Positions 31,718 through 43,746 of a DNA stretch of 64,000 nt are shown in pieces (position 1 is the first letter of the stretch; every line of letters starts with the position of its first letter). Below the pieces are notes generated by a model. It did no database searches, was not told where the DNA came from, and worked only from the letters and a program-made list of their open reading frames with translations. The stretch is taken from contig OW799235.1 of assembly GCA_941918925.1 (NCBI GenBank), positions 41,646,201 through 41,710,200 of the forward strand, written 5' to 3'. A program made the translations under genes and the position numbers. Origin of the DNA: Phyto melanocephala (lineage: Eukaryota; Arthropoda; Insecta; Diptera; Rhinophoridae).

Positions 31718-34700
31718 ATGAGTTTTGATTTGAGTATAAATATTCTTCAGTGGAACATTCAAGGCTTCATCAATCATAAATTTGCCTTAGAACTTCTAGT
31801 TGCCAAACACAAGCCAAATATAATTGCTCTGCAAGAAACCCACATTGTTGATAAAAACCGCCATCTCCTACATCTTTCTGGTTATCATACCTTCCATCAC
31901 ATTCATGATTACTCGTATGCAAAATCAGGCATCGCCTTATTGGTAAAAAATGGCATCAATGTAACGCAACAAATATTATCTTCAGGTGATTTACTTTTTC
32001 AAACAATTGTTATTAAATGTGGCACAGAACTCTATATTACCAACATTTACAAGGAATGTGATTTAAACATTACAAATTCTACACTTGACTGCTTCTCACT
32101 GCCTGATAACGTTCACCACTTATTCATTGGTGACTTAAATGCACAAAACACCCTTTGGGGTTCTTCAAGAAGCTCTCCAAGTGGAATTATTTGGGAAAGA
32201 TTTGCAGATGACAAGGGCTTTGTTATTTTAAACGACGGCTCCCCAACTTTGCTAAACACAAGGCATACTTTGACCTATGTGGATGTCTCCATGTCCAGTG
32301 CAGACATTGCTTCAGAATTATCATGGACTTGCCTGTCATTACCTGAAGTTGGTGACCACTTTCCAATCATGATTACCAACAATAAAGTCACAAGTAGAAA
32401 AAAATTTATACCACGATTTCGGGTGAATGATGCTAATTGGTCTCTTTTTGAAAAGAGAGCACTTTTAGTAAACAACGAATTCACAAAATCTTCTAATATC
32501 TAGAGAGAAGCAGCTCAAATAAAACGTATATTAAGAAAGACAGCAAATGAAACCATTCCAATTACTCGTGAACCTAGAAAGAATAACAGCCCCATTTGGT
32601 TTAATTCTTTCATATCCAAATTAATTACAATTAGAAACCAGGCTTGGAGAACATTTAAGCGCCAAGGTAGTCAAATAAACTGCATTAAAAAGAATGCAAA
32701 AGTGCCAAACGACTAACCTGGGAACGTTTTCTGAATTCTCTTAACCCTCAAATGGATGTAAGACATTTGTGGAAAAAAATTAATAATTTAGTTTAAAAGA
32801 AATGAAAATTTTCCTCCGATTTGTATAAATAATGACAGTTTTTCACATCCTGAGGCAATTGCGGAAAAATTTGCTATATTTTGGAGTTCCATCAGTTCAA
32901 ACGATTCTTTTGATGCCGATATAATTCTGTCAAAGGTCAACCTAAATATAAACGAATTAGCTCAAACTAATTGTAGTTTTGGAAAATTGACTCAAAAGAG
33001 AGATTAGAGATTAAAGAGCTTGAATTTATACTGAATACACTTAAAGGATCTACACCTGCTAGAGATAAAATAACATATTCAATGGTGAAAAATGCTCCAA
33101 CCGTGTTGAAATATCGACTTTGTGATTTGTACAACAATATACTGGAAAATGGCATAATTCCACACGATTGGAAGGTAGCCATCCTATCTCCTATTCCCAA
33201 GCCAGGCAAAGACCCTAACCTTCTAGGTAGCTATCGTCCCATTTCTTTACTACCAACTATTTCTAAAATTTTTGAGAAAATTTTAGCGAAACGTTTTTGG
33301 ACATACCATCGTCAGAAAATCTCTGACGTTCAACATGCGTTTATTCCTAGGCATGGTGTTCATACATTATGTCATCAGTTAGAGGATACTTTACGTACGA
33401 ACATTAAATGTAACAAACACTCTATTGTCGTTTCAGAGGACTTGGAAAAAGCTTTTGACCGGGTTATTTCAACTTTCATCATTATGGAGCTTAACAATTG
33501 GGGTGTACCTAAGCTGATTTGAAAACTACTGAAATCTTTCCTTGACAACCGTAAAATATCTGTAAAAAATGATGGCCACTTTTCATCACATTATCCACTG
33601 GACAACGGAGTCCCACAGGGTTCTCCATTATCAGTGGTTTTATATGCAATATATGCCAACTCATTAGCTAAGGCAATACAAAATGTTCAAGGAATTGACT
33701 ACGTGGGAATATACGCTGATAATATTTTTGCGGTTGTTTCTGGATCTAAGAATGAAGTTTATCACAAGTTAAATAATATAGATTCAAAAATTAATAGTTG
33801 GGCTTTAAAAAACGGTGCTATAATCCCTGCAGATAAAACTGAACTCCTTCACGTATGCAGAAAGAGAAATTGCAACGTTAATACTATCTGCATTAGAGAT
33901 ATAAACCTTACGGTGAAGAATGATTTAAGAATTTTAGGAATTATATTTTCTAAAAATCTTGCTTGGAACTCTCACGTGAATTTTTTGGTAGCTAAAATTA
34001 ACTTGTTCTCGAAGTAAAGGCCCACACATGGAAACCGCCCTTGGTATTTGTTGTTCATTAACAACTGGTACCCTACTACATGGAATTACAATATATGGAT
34101 GGACATCAAAGAACAATATCAGAAAATTAAATACTTCAATTAATAACTGCTTCCGCACTGCGTCTGGTTTATTGCGTTCAACTCCTATAACGTCTTTAAG
34201 AAATGAAACATGTTTTCGAGAGTTTCAATTGGTTCTTAGAAATAGTGCGGTTTCATTGGCTTCAAAATCAATCGCTATTTCAACTGATGGTTTACATGAG
34301 ATTTATTGGAAACATATCAACTCAACTACTAAATCGTTATCCGCTATTGATAAAACAATTAGTTTGCTTAAGGAATATAACATCAATCTCCCAAACAAGC
34401 CTACTATTCCGGACTTATCAAAAAATTTAGTTCTTATTGATGACAGCCTTAAAATACACGTTAAGGAAACTACAACTCCCTGTGTTTATAAACAATTAAT
34501 TAAACAAATTAAGGCAGAATTTTCACCCGAACTTATTTTATTCACTGACGGTTCTTACAGTAATGGTAAGACAACATATTCTTTAATAAAACAACTTCCA
34601 GGCTTTAATTTTGAAGTGATACACCAAGCACGCTTACCGGACTTTACAGGAATTTTTACTGCTGAAATGGCAGCTATAAAATCAGCAATTTGCTACTCAG

Positions 34701-35269
34701 GTAAACACGGCCGTAAAACCCTTATCTGCACTGATAGTTTGAGCGCAACCAGAGCGCTTAAGAAGAACACCAATGGCCTTTATGATGAAATAGTGTTTCC
34801 AGCTGAACTAAATCATAAAATCCTAATACTTTGGTTGCCTTCCCACATTGGTATAGAAGGTAATGAATTCGCTGACAACATTGCCAAAAGTGCATTGAAT
34901 ATGCAAAATGTCACTGAAATCGCATGTTTGCCAAAATCGATATCCAACCCGTTTAAGGCTATGCAATCACAATTACACCCTCTACAAGAAAGACCAAAAT
35001 ACAATATAAAATTTACTAGAAACCAATGCATAATAATGGCTCGCTTAAGAGTGGGCAAAGCCATCTTTAACACAAGGCACTATTATGATGGATCCGATTC
35101 TCCAACGTGCTCTTTTTGTAACATTCTTACTAGCATTCCACACATTCTTACAGAATGCCCTTATTCCAAGATAGATGAACCTCTAGAAGATATTACTGAC
35201 TGCTCAAAAGTGGGAAACTTGGCGAAAATTAGAAGATGTCTACTGAAACACAACATACTTGATATTTAA
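31718..35269 (+). pseudogene. I-like LINE ORF2: endonuclease, RT, RNase H, broken
   Basis: The AP-type endonuclease starts at ATG 31718 (LQWNIQGFINH, LQETHIV, FIGDLNAQNTLWGS, VGDHFPI: the expected N, E, D-x-N and D-H residues). It ends at a TAG near 32501. The RT region has PIPKPGKDPNLLGSYRPISL, SEDLEKAFDRV, NGVPQGSPLSVVLY and the catalytic block at 33712-33723, which reads YADN instead of YADD. Stops occur at about 33520 and 34015. From 34028 to 35269 an intact frame encodes RNase H (LFTDGSYS, TAEMAAIKSA, CTDSLSATRA, GNEFADNIAK) and a C-terminal zinc-like CSFCN...HILTECP. The presence of RNase H supports the I clade. Confidence 0.9.
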
Positions 35270-35459
35270 TACTCAATGATAAAAGTTTTATTCTAACTCA
35301 TATTCAATTAATTTTAATTCTCCTTATATCTTAAACTACTTCTTTTTGTAACTTTTTCGAGCGCATACGGTCTAGTAACCTGCGCCTTTTATTGTTATAT
35401 TTTATGGATTTATTCTGTAAGGTATATATTACATAAATAAATAAATAGACAACAACCTT

Positions 35460-35498
35460 GATTAACACATACATAGGTTACCATTTATCAAGATAATC
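35460..35498 (+). repeat. Helitron-like remnant, right half
   Basis: Continuation of 29882-29944 after the LINE's right target duplication; parallels ttaacacataggctactttt of the Helitron at 59165-59578. Confidence 0.55.
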
Positions 35499-35504
35499 AA
35501 GCAA

Positions 35505-35960
35505 ATTTGAGGAAACATGAAATAATTGCATCAGCTGGACATTTACCTGATTTTGAGAATGTAAATATTATACAAAGAGAGGAAAAAACTAACAAATGTT
35601 ATACACTGGAAATGCTCCATATAATTAATACTTCACAAGAAAAGATACTAAATTACAAGACAGACACTGATAATTGTGCCCACTCCTATAGGCATATAAT
35701 AAACAAAACAAGATTTATAAACAATTAGTGCAATGTAAAATTTTAACAAGAGAAGTTCTTTTATTTAGATATTGTTACTCATTGTAAGTGTTGTTATTTG
35801 TAGTTGTATACTTGTGTTTTGTGTACAGTCTGCAATGCAATAATTTCTACAAAACAAAAATGTTTAATGAATCTGTTTGTTTTTATATGTTGTAATTATA
35901 GAATACTACAAAAGATGTCCTCCAATGGATGACGAAATATAAAGAAAATGCAAAATAAAA
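35505..35960 (+). pseudogene. Penelope-like element 3' end: GIY-YIG endonuclease fragment
   Basis: The frame 35507-35728 encodes KHEIIASAGHLPDFENVNII, EEKTNKCYTLEMLHI, ILNYKTDTDNC and HSYRHIINKTRF, which has the H...DFEN...I..E...R..LE...I.......N...D pattern of the C-terminal part of Penelope-type GIY-YIG endonucleases. The catalytic N-terminal half is missing. About 180 bp downstream, gatgtcctccaatggatgac followed by gaaatataaa (35912-35945) recalls a decayed hammerhead stem II plus GAAA; the CTGA core is not preserved. Dead fragment. Confidence 0.6.
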
Positions 35961-37199
35961 TTATTTCTTAAATAAAAAGCTTGATTATTTTGGTAAACAA
36001 ATTTTTGGGGGGGTGCTTTAATATCATGTGAGATAAGACCATGATGACTTTATTGCTCAATTGAATGGGAGATAAAGCCATAATGGCCTTATTGCCCAAT
36101 CATTGAGAGGTAAGGCCATACTTAAAATTTTGCAAAATGAGAGATAAAGCCATTTTTTTCAAAATATTGTTATAATTATTTTTATAATTAATTAATTTTT
36201 ATTCTTGTGACGCACGCAGGAAAACTTTATTCAGCGAAGCCACCTGCCGCGTCCAACCGCAGGTCGCAACGCAGAAAAACTTTAGTATGGGAGGAATGGA
36301 GTGTACTAATGAGTTACACAATTACTGTTTAAAGCAGTTCATGTGTTTTTCAGTTTTGAGTGCATATTGATAAGTAGTTTCGTGTTTCTGTTACAAGTTG
36401 GTATTGGTATTCCCTCCAGTTAAATGTAGTATTGGTGTTCTTTCCAGTTAAATATGGTGCCAGTTGGTAAAATGAGAGTAATAGAAACAAATTTGTTTTT
36501 CTATGTTTCGCAGAAATAAATATCAACAAATACTGATAGTTCAATATAAGTACCTTTGTTATTTTTCTTATTCTGCCTTCATGAGCCAGTTTTTTTAATT
36601 TTTTAACGTAATGTTGATTAGATAGGTAAATAGACGTTTTTTAAATGATAGAAATATTTTAATGTTTTTCTCATTTTTATCGATTTTCCCAAGTTCGTTT
36701 TGTACGTTTTTATGGGGTAAATAAATTTTTTATTAGAAATCTAGCTCATTTCATCTTATTCTACACCCTTTTAAGTATTAGAATCCACTCTAAGTCCAAA
36801 CCCGTTTTCGACACACTAGGTTCCTTTTCTCGGAGAAGGTCACATATGTTGAGCTTTTTGATTTTTTGAATATAAAATAAAAGATTTATGCTTTACAATT
36901 TTTTGTAAAGCTGTACTAAGGTTTTTTGCAAACGGCCGTAATTCTTAAATGAAATCTGAAACAATTTTGAAAATTTTTTAATTTTAAAGAATTTGTTTAA
37001 TGTAACTTAGAGATTTATTGAAATTATATGAGATGCCGACTGAAAGCACTTGAATTGACTTATGAAGTGTCTTCCAAGCGAAAGTTTTTGCGTCTAAGAA
37101 ATCTGATAACCTGGTTTAGGAACACATAACTATCAAAGCGTTCAATGTAAACAAGTCAGCAGTTACAACCGCTTGTAAAAGCTCACTTCGAAGAATGAC
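35961..37199. other. No gene recognised; short degenerate repeats
   Basis: Near 36028-36150 the words gagataaagccat and taaggccat recur three to four times with spacing of about 45 bp. Near 36230 there is a GC-richer patch with cgcaggtcgcaacgcag. Otherwise AT-rich with no coding text that I can assign. Confidence 0.4.
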
Positions 37200-37580
37200 T
37201 ATTTAGCAAGGTAAGACCGTGCTGGATCCTGGGTTGGGTCACTCTGAAATTTCTGTAAACGAAGCCGAGAACTGGAACGAATGGGGTCTGACATGGCCTG
37301 CTTCTAGCACCTCAGTGTACACTCCACTGTGCTTACTTTAGAGTAAGACAGAAGGAAATTTTAGGGATATAGTAAATCGAAACTGGGTAAACGCTGCTTA
37401 ATTGCAAACCCCTTTTTGGCTAGTAAGTTCTCCGGGAACAAATATACTTCTTTTTTGGAAATAACCGGTCATTGCGGCATAAGAACTCTTTCGACTTGTG
37501 CCGTTGAAGACGAGGAGATGGTGAAACATTTACTTTGTTATTGCCCGGAGACGTCAAGTCTTTGATGAATATGTAATTAA
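37200..37580 (+). pseudogene. LOA/R1-like LINE ORF2 C-terminal remnant
   Basis: Plus-strand pieces read NRNWVNAA, TGHCGIRTLSTCAVEDEEM and VKHLLCYCPE in changing frames. This is the conserved C-terminal block (…TGH…C…E…HLLC.CP) found after the RT/RNase H of LOA- and R1-type LINEs, also seen better preserved at 42.7 kb. Many stops. Confidence 0.55.
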
Positions 37581-37708
37581 CTGTAACTCTTGACTGATTG
37601 TCTTGCTAAAAAATTAATTTTGAAAGAAGTAATAAAACTACTTGGTTTGAATGAATAATTTAAATATATTCTTATATAATACACATACATACATATATAA
37701 ATTAACAT

Positions 37709-37799
37709 TTATTTTTTGGTAATTTTGTTAAAAAGTGGTATAATTGCACGAAGGAAGTTTACTTCAAATTCCTTTTCGGAAAACCTTTCCACGGAAGAT
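37709..37799 (-). CDS. ALG11: ALG11, last coding exon
   Basis: Minus strand after an acceptor TTTTATTTTCAG (ag at 37800-37801). The first base completes the AGA codon split by the previous exon, then SSVERFSEKEFEVNFLRAII and PLFNKITKK precede the stop TAA at 37709-37711. The RFS..EFE..F..A...LF ending is the conserved C-terminus of ALG11 proteins. An AATAAA overlaps the stop codon. Too small to stand out alone, but phase, splice sites and homology all fit the 54371-55047 exon. The intervening intron is about 16.6 kb and full of transposons. Confidence 0.9.
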
Positions 37800-38189
37800 C
37801 TGAAAATAAAAAATAATTATCATTTAATAAAATGTATTCGTCAACTTTTATTTAACTTATTTTAATGTTTTGATTGTTGGTCAAATTCACTTAAATTTAT
37901 TTTTTTATCATCTACATACATATACATATGTATATAAAAACAAGAAACAGTGCTCTACTCATTCGTGCTAATACTTAAAAAACCTTCTTCGATTTGAAAA
38001 ATGTACATGACGTATTGTATTTTAACAATCAAAATTTAATTATATCTATATTGAGGGAGTAGAAGAAAAAATGTTAAATAAATAAATAAATAAATATATC
38101 GATCTATATGCTATTGTATATTTTTAAAAGACATATTATTTAGATTTTACGAAAACAAATTATTTAAAACTATATTTGTTTTTAATTTT

Positions 38190-38550
38190 TTAAATTTAGT
38201 CTTTCAATGAAAGTGGACGTTGAAGTAGGCGTGTCAATAAAGTTTCTGCTAATAAATACAACTTTGATATTTCAATATAGTCCTTTATTCTTCCAAAACC
38301 TTTATTCATAGATAAATTATATAAATTTAAGGTAAAGCGTTATATTGGAGGTGGGCGTAAAAGTGGGCGTTATATTTATTTTCCGTTAGTACAAAGCCTT
38401 TGACCAAAAAGCAATGGTTGCAAAATTTTAGAATCATACATCTAATTTTGTCACTTATATTAGGTTTTAAATTTTGAATATACCGAAAAAAACACTGCGG
38501 GGTATAAATTTTCGGGAAAAATATTTTTTTTACTCAGAAAATATACATTA
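38190..38550 (-). repeat. TATACCC-type dispersed repeat, low-coordinate part (split by a LINE)
   Basis: Minus orientation; modules gaaagtggacgttgaagta and gtgggcgtaaaagtgggcg. It ends in cagaaaatatacatta (38535-38550), which is repeated at 43747-43762 on the other side of the LINE as its target duplication. Confidence 0.75.
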
Positions 38551-38767
38551 TTATTATTATTTATTATTTATTAATAGATTTTTGTATGTACATATTTAAT
38601 TCATTTACAATATGTTTAATATCTAAATCTATATATGGCATAACATTTTGTTGTAAGCCAGATTGGCACAATTCTAGGAAAATACATTTTATTTACAAAA
38701 TACTGATTTTATATAATTTTTAATAAAAATAACAAGATAAATTATAAGTTAATATTTTCATGGAAAA

Positions 38768-41700
38768 TTAAAAAACAAATTCATTTAAAATAAATCTTCT
38801 ATATTTTAAACAAACTTCTATATATTTATACAGGGAGAAAAAGTTTAAGCCATTTAGTATACATATAACTTCATTCAAATTTAGTATGATTTTACCAAAA
38901 TATTGTATTCTAAATTCTTTGTACAATGGGCAAACACCAATAAAGTGAAAAGTATTTTCCGAAGCATCTAAATTGCACATTTTACAAATACCAACAGTGT
39001 TATTTTTGAAAGACCTTGCATTCAAATCTAATAAGCCACCTCTAGCCCTTATTATTAAACTGACTGCACGTGGAGAAAAATTTTAAGTATATAATAATGA
39101 AGCATTGTAATCCAGTATAGAATATAGATCATGAAACTGTGATCATTTTCTATGCAATAATTACGTTCCTTGAGTTTGAGTTGGTCCAATGTAGGTTTCC
39201 ACTGTTTGCTAAGAGGAGATATTGAATTATCAGGGGTAAACTGTATATGTTGACAAAGATTTTCTCACTCTTTAGCCCAACAAATATTTTGTTCTATAAT
39301 TTTTAATGCCAAAATACGAGGTAATCTGTGAGGATTCATAATTAATACTTTATTAATATAGTCTAGGTGAAGTCTTAATGTAGATACGTAAAGAGACTCT
39401 AGGTTTGTTTCTATATACAAAATGTAATTTGGTGTAGCGGTAGGTAGATACAACATTTTTTTAATAAAAAATCTAAATAGTTTTTCAACTTCATCATATT
39501 TCACATATCCCCACACTTGCGCCGCATATAACATAATAGATCGGGATGCTGCATGAAATATTTTAAGCTTATTATTCTGTGAGATTTGAGGATTGTTTAT
39601 GTATTTGGACCAATTAGAGTTTATCGCCAGTTTCGATGCTACTAATTTATTGTTCAAGTGTTTTATAAAGGAGAGATTATATGTAATGTCTACACCGAGA
39701 TATTTATAACTGTTTACAATCTCAATATTATCACCACCAAAAACCCAGTTTAAATTTGAAGAAATTCTAGTACCGGAACGAAATACCACTATTTTAGATT
39801 TATCTAGATTAGCTTTCAAGGATCACGTTGAACAATATTTGTATAAACAATCAATCATTTTTTGCAATTCTGTTGGAGTATCTGATAATATAACAAGGTC
39901 GTCGGCATAGAGCAGAATTTTAACATTAACGTCCGCAACATTTACACCCCCAGGTAACTCATCTGCCAAATCATTAACATATAATGAGAATAATAGAGGG
40001 CTTAATATACAACCCTGCTTTACACCTATTTCAACTGCAAATGGATCAGAATAGGAGCTTCCATCCCAAATACAACTTTCCGTATTTTCATACAAGTGCT
40101 GTAAAATTCTTATTATTTTCGACGACATACCAAGGCATGAGAGCTTGTAAAATAAACTATTACGAGAAATCGTATCAAATGCGCACGAAAAATCAACAAA
40201 AAAAGCATATGTGTTATTATTGTTTGCTTTGTTTAGATTCACAATATTAACGAGGTTAAAAATGTTGTCAACGGTTGAATAATTCTTTCTAAATCCGGCT
40301 TGAAATTCATTCAGAATCATGTTGCGATCTATCCATTCCGTTAAACGATTCAGTATAATGGTATTAAATATTTTGCATGAGGTATTAATTAGCGATAACC
40401 CTCGATAGTTTGATGGGAGATTGGGATCACCTTTTTTGAAAAGAGGTATCAGTATATATTTTCTGAAGCTGGATGGTATTTGTTCATGTAGGAAAATTTT
40501 GTTAAAAACAGATAACATTTCATGAATAAAAGAATTAGGAGCATTTTTATAAAATTCATAACAGATACCATCTTGACCAGGAGATTTATTATCCTTTAGT
40601 GATTTTAAAACGAAGCAAAGTTCATACGTTTCCATGGGTGAGTCTAGGATCGGATCAATAAAATATGGCATGGACCAGCTGATAGTCTGAGAATCAACAT
40701 CTGCCTGCAGTAACGAATTAAAGTGAGAACGAAAATCGTCGGAATTTAGTGAACCTTTAACAGAATATGAACGAGATTTCATAGAGTTGGATAGCTTCCA
40801 CCAATCACTGCTACATTTCACCTTGTTTAATTGGTCAATATTTTTATTATACAAATCTATTTTCTTTTTATTACATGCAAAATATCGAGATTTGTTTACC
40901 GAATTATGATTCTTCCTATAACGCCTAAGGTTCTTTAGCATAAGTTTCCTAGCACGAGCACATTTCCAATCAAACCATTTCTGCTTGGGTTCAAAAAAAC
41001 GTTTGTTTACTTTAGTAACATTAGCCAACTTTATTTTGTTACATAGATGTTCAATCAATTCATCAACCGTTTCGTCAGACTGTAGATCAACATTGCTAGC
41101 AAGTTATGAAAGATTATCCCTGTATTTATCAGACAATTTACTGTTCCAACGCAGTCTTTGAATTGTATTATTCTCATTAGTATTAACCACACGGCATGAT
41201 GATTTAATTTTTAAGCATAGTGGCATGTGATCAGAAAACGGCTTGGATGCGATAAAGAAATCATCAACATATTGTAGAAAGTTAAGTGAACAAATACAAT
41301 AATCAATAACAGAACTACCCATAACCCCACAAAAGCTGAATTCCCCTAGAGCATCGTTACCAGTTCTACCATTAAGTACAATCCCACCGACATTTTCAAT
41401 AAGATTCATCAATTTTTTGCCTTGTGCATTAAGTTCTTTGTCTTTTGAAGATCTAGATTTATTAATATGTGGTAAATCTTTTAAAAAGTTACCATCTAAA
41501 ACTTGTTCATTTGCAATTCTCGCATTTAGATCACCAACAATACAAAAATTAGAAGGATCAAGTTCCTGTACAAATTCTTCAAATTTTTCGAATTCATTAT
41601 TCCATTTAGTGCAGTTTAAATAACTTGGGATAAAGTAAAACACATTACCTTCAAATTTAGCGCTTAATACCGTATTATTGGAGATGTTTAAAAATTTAAA

Positions 41701-41960
41701 TGCATAAGTATTTTTAAGATTTTTTTTGAAACCATATAAACAGCCACCACTAGCACGACCAGATCTATGCGTTTTCGTAGCTGCAATCCAATGTAAACAA
41801 TAATTATTAAAATATTACGAAAACAAGTGCTGTCTATCAGCTGTAACATGGGTTTCAAAAAGAAAAAATACATCAAAATTATTGATATACGTAATAAATT
41901 TACTAAATTTTAATGATTTTTCAAGGTTTGCTACATTATATGAAATTAAATGGCATAAAT
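38768..41960 (-). pseudogene. LINE ORF2: endonuclease and reverse transcriptase, several nonsense codons
   Basis: The endonuclease starts near 41960 (ISYNVANLEKSLKF, FFLFETHVT, CIVGDLNARIANEQ, VIDYCICS, FSDHMPLCL) with a TAA after HLFS and another at 41104-41106. RT: SPGQDGICYEFYKN, NYRGLSLINTSCKIFNTII, FQAGFRKNYSTVDNIF, FFVDFSCAFDTI, IGVKQGCILSPLLFSLYVND and catalytic LLYADDLVILS. A TGA near 39820 replaces the Trp before SLKANLDKSKIVVF, then YKYLGVDITYNLSFIKH. A TGA follows CWAKE at 39265, then a frameshift near 39085 before the C-terminal CKMCNLDASENTFHFIGVC. The frame is otherwise the same throughout, so damage is light and recent-looking. Confidence 0.88.
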
Positions 41961-41967
41961 AAAATTG

Positions 41968-42506
41968 CTATTGGGAATTTGAGATATCTACATTTTTAAC
42001 ATTGCAATCTACTGTATTCATACTATCCTTAATGCAAACATCAATAACGAAATTACATTCTGATAAAAGATTTTTTAAGTACTCAGCATCATTAAAAGAA
42101 TCAGCACAAACTTTGCCACTGGACCACGTATATTTGTTGTTATTTATAAATATACAAAACTCACCAAGCCTGACTTTAACAGAATCGTTAGCTTTTGAAA
42201 TATTTTTGCTTAATTGTCTCAGGTTATATCGCACATTTTGTTCATCTTCAGTGTAATCTTTTTGAATGAACACATCTTGACCTTTTAATAAACCCTTAGC
42301 AGCAACGACGTTGTAAGCCTGCAAACTCGATCCTAAGCTAAACAAAAAGGATTTTCCAGAAGAAATCATGCGGGTTGACACCACATCAGCGTTGACTTTT
42401 AATACATCAGTGCATAGTTTTGTAAATTTTTCTCTAGCAGTTTGTACATTTTTACAATTCAAACCGGTAACAACAACATTAGAAGAACGCGACCTACGGT
42501 CAATGT
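41968..42506 (-). pseudogene. LINE ORF1, distal part (separated by nested insertion)
   Basis: Encodes RSRSSNVVVTGLNCKN, LCTDVLKVNADVVSTRMI, FLFSLGSS, KDYTEDEQNVRYNLRQLSK and LGEFCIFINNNKYTW. The pattern (…VVV.GL…, …R…, …D.T..EQ..R..L…) resembles the RNA-recognition-like and C-terminal domain of coiled-coil ORF1 proteins. Joined to the N-terminal part at the 13-bp target duplication, it reads on in frame through IDR/RSRSS. Ends at a stop near 41968. Confidence 0.75.
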
Positions 42507-43422
42507 TGGTTGGTTGGTTATCGTGGTAGTTCGCTGCACGCCAACAGTCAAGTAGAGTCTGTATGACTCCGTTTTGACAGGACCACATCACTCGTCAGCT
42601 TCTAGTGTATCTCAGAATAAAATCCAAGAGTAAGGGTACTAGATCCACCCCGTGGCCCTGAGATATCTCAGTAGATAATTCAGTCCAACTTCAGATATCG
42701 CAGAGATTCCATCTAGTATATGTTCGCCCAGAAATCTGTGTCTCTTAGCCGCCAGTGCAGGACATTCGCAGAGAAAGTGGAAAACCGATTCCTCCTTCTC
42801 TCTATCCAGACAACTGCGACAATGGTCGTTCGATGGGAGTCCGAGCCGACTTGCATGTTTGCCTAACATCCAGTGACCCGTCAATACCGCCAGCAACCTC
42901 GATATGTCCCTCCGACTCCGACTGGTAAGTTGCAATGTACGTCGTGCATCAAAAGAGGGCCACGTAAGCCGTGCCACCTTACACGTGCTCAGCCCACGCC
43001 ACCTGTTATCAGCCTTCCGGAGAAAGTGTCTGGAGATTCTGCTCTTAATAGTCCCCAACGGGATTGCAACTGCAATTGCATTAGAGATATCCAGAGCAGA
43101 TCCTCCCCTGGCTAGCTCATCAGCACGCTCGTTACCATAGTGGCCCTTATGCGCAGGAATCCAAACTAGAGTAACGTCAGCCCGCTGACCAAGCCTTGAC
43201 AGTTCCTTTCTACATTGGCCAACTAATTTAGACGTAATAATGTATGACCTGAGTGACAAGAGTGCCGCCTGACTGTCGACAAATATTCCAATGCTCCCGT
43301 GGATATTCCCGTCATTCAGTATCCTACATGCTTCCCTGATAGCGAGTACTTCCGCCTGAAAAACGCTGCAATCATCCGGAAGACGGAAGGAGAGTTCAAT
43401 CTCCGGTCCATCAGAGAAGACA
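42507..43422 (-). mobile_element. Nested 5'-truncated LOA/R1-like LINE
   Basis: 916 bp bounded by a perfect 13-bp duplication ctacggtcaatgt (42494-42506, 43423-43435). It is GC-richer than its host element. On the minus strand it encodes the end of an ORF2: RNase H and the C-terminal HLLC/CP-type motif, then a 3' UTR ending in (AACC)n-like tail. 5' truncation inside RNase H is typical of incomplete target-primed reverse transcription. Confidence 0.9.
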
Positions 43423-43628
43423 CTACGGTCAATGTACTTAAGACGTGATGTGAGCTTTTTAATATCATTATTAAGTCTTATGTTCTCTTCTTTCAATTCT
43501 TGTATCTCTGTCTGGATCACTACTAGGTCTGTTTTTCTAGCAACATCTTTCAGTTTATCATCCAATAGATCGCTAAACCTACTCCACGAGTAAACGTCTT
43601 GGGATGCTGTTTGACTATTTTCAGCCAT
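42639..43628 (-). CDS. Chimeric ORF: LINE ORF1 coiled coil fused to RNase H/zinc-motif tail
   Basis: An uninterrupted 329-aa frame from ATG 43628. Residues 1-67 are the N-terminus of the host LINE ORF1, with a coiled coil (IQTEIQELKEENIRLNNDIK). At residue about 68 (KYIDR) it passes directly into the nested LOA-like element: VFSDGPEIELSF, VFQAEVLAIREACRI, FVDSQAALLSL and VWIPAHKGHYGNERADELA (RNase H with Asp, Glu, Asp, Asp), then CRSCLDREKEESVFHFLCEC and RATGWI before the stop. The first RNase H strand is truncated at the junction (DG survives in SDGPE). The fusion is created by the insertion and is in frame by chance. Whether it is expressed is unknown. Confidence 0.85.
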   Translation of the reverse strand: MAENSQTASQDVYSWSRFSDLLDDKLKDVARKTDLVVIQTEIQELKEENIRLNNDIKKLTSRLKYIDRSVFSDGPEIELSFRLPDDCSVFQAEVLAIREACRILNDGNIHGSIGIFVDSQAALLSLRSYIITSKLVGQCRKELSRLGQRADVTLVWIPAHKGHYGNERADELARGGSALDISNAIAVAIPLGTIKSRISRHFLRKADNRWRGLSTCKVARLTWPSFDARRTLQLTSRSRRDISRLLAVLTGHWMLGKHASRLGLPSNDHCRSCLDREKEESVFHFLCECPALAAKRHRFLGEHILDGISAISEVGLNYLLRYLRATGWI

Positions 43629-43746
43629 ATTCTAACAAGACAAATGTTTTTTACTATTGTTTTCAGTGTAATTAGGCGATGTAGCTTCAAGTGTACGTTT
43701 GTTATTCATCGGTTTTTTTTTTTAAATTACACAAAATATTACAAAA

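Larger units (their letters stand above)
29945..35444 (+). mobile_element. I-clade-like LINE, near full length
   Basis: 5,500 bp flanked by a perfect 15-bp duplication atagacaacaacctt (29930-29944 and 35445-35459). It has a 5' UTR of 200 bp, ORF1 with zinc knuckles, and ORF2 with endonuclease, RT and RNase H. The 3' end is a short (ATAA)n-type tail instead of poly(A), as in I-type elements. Both ORFs contain stops and at least one frameshift. A dead but structurally complete copy. Confidence 0.9.
38551..43746 (-). mobile_element. TAA-tailed LINE with nested LOA-like insertion
   Basis: Flanked by a perfect 16-bp duplication cagaaaatatacatta (38535-38550, 43747-43762). On the minus strand: short 5' leader, ORF1 (coiled coil then RNA-binding-like region), ORF2 (endonuclease, RT, C-terminal cysteine motif, no RNase H), and a (TAA)n tail at 38551-38580. 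Without the 929-bp nested insertion and its duplication it would be about 4.27 kb. Clade not settled: it lacks RNase H and has a YLGV block like several CR1/L2/Vingi-type elements. Confidence 0.88.

Noticed and set aside
35908..35945. Hammerhead ribozyme downstream of the Penelope-like fragment
   Set aside because: A stem II and GAAA are readable, but the CTGANGA core strand is not preserved and no stem I forms; kept only as a remark.
42873..43140. Two overlapping plus-strand ORFs, Arg/Ser-rich
   Set aside because: Antisense to the RNase H portion of the chimeric minus-strand ORF; no independent support.
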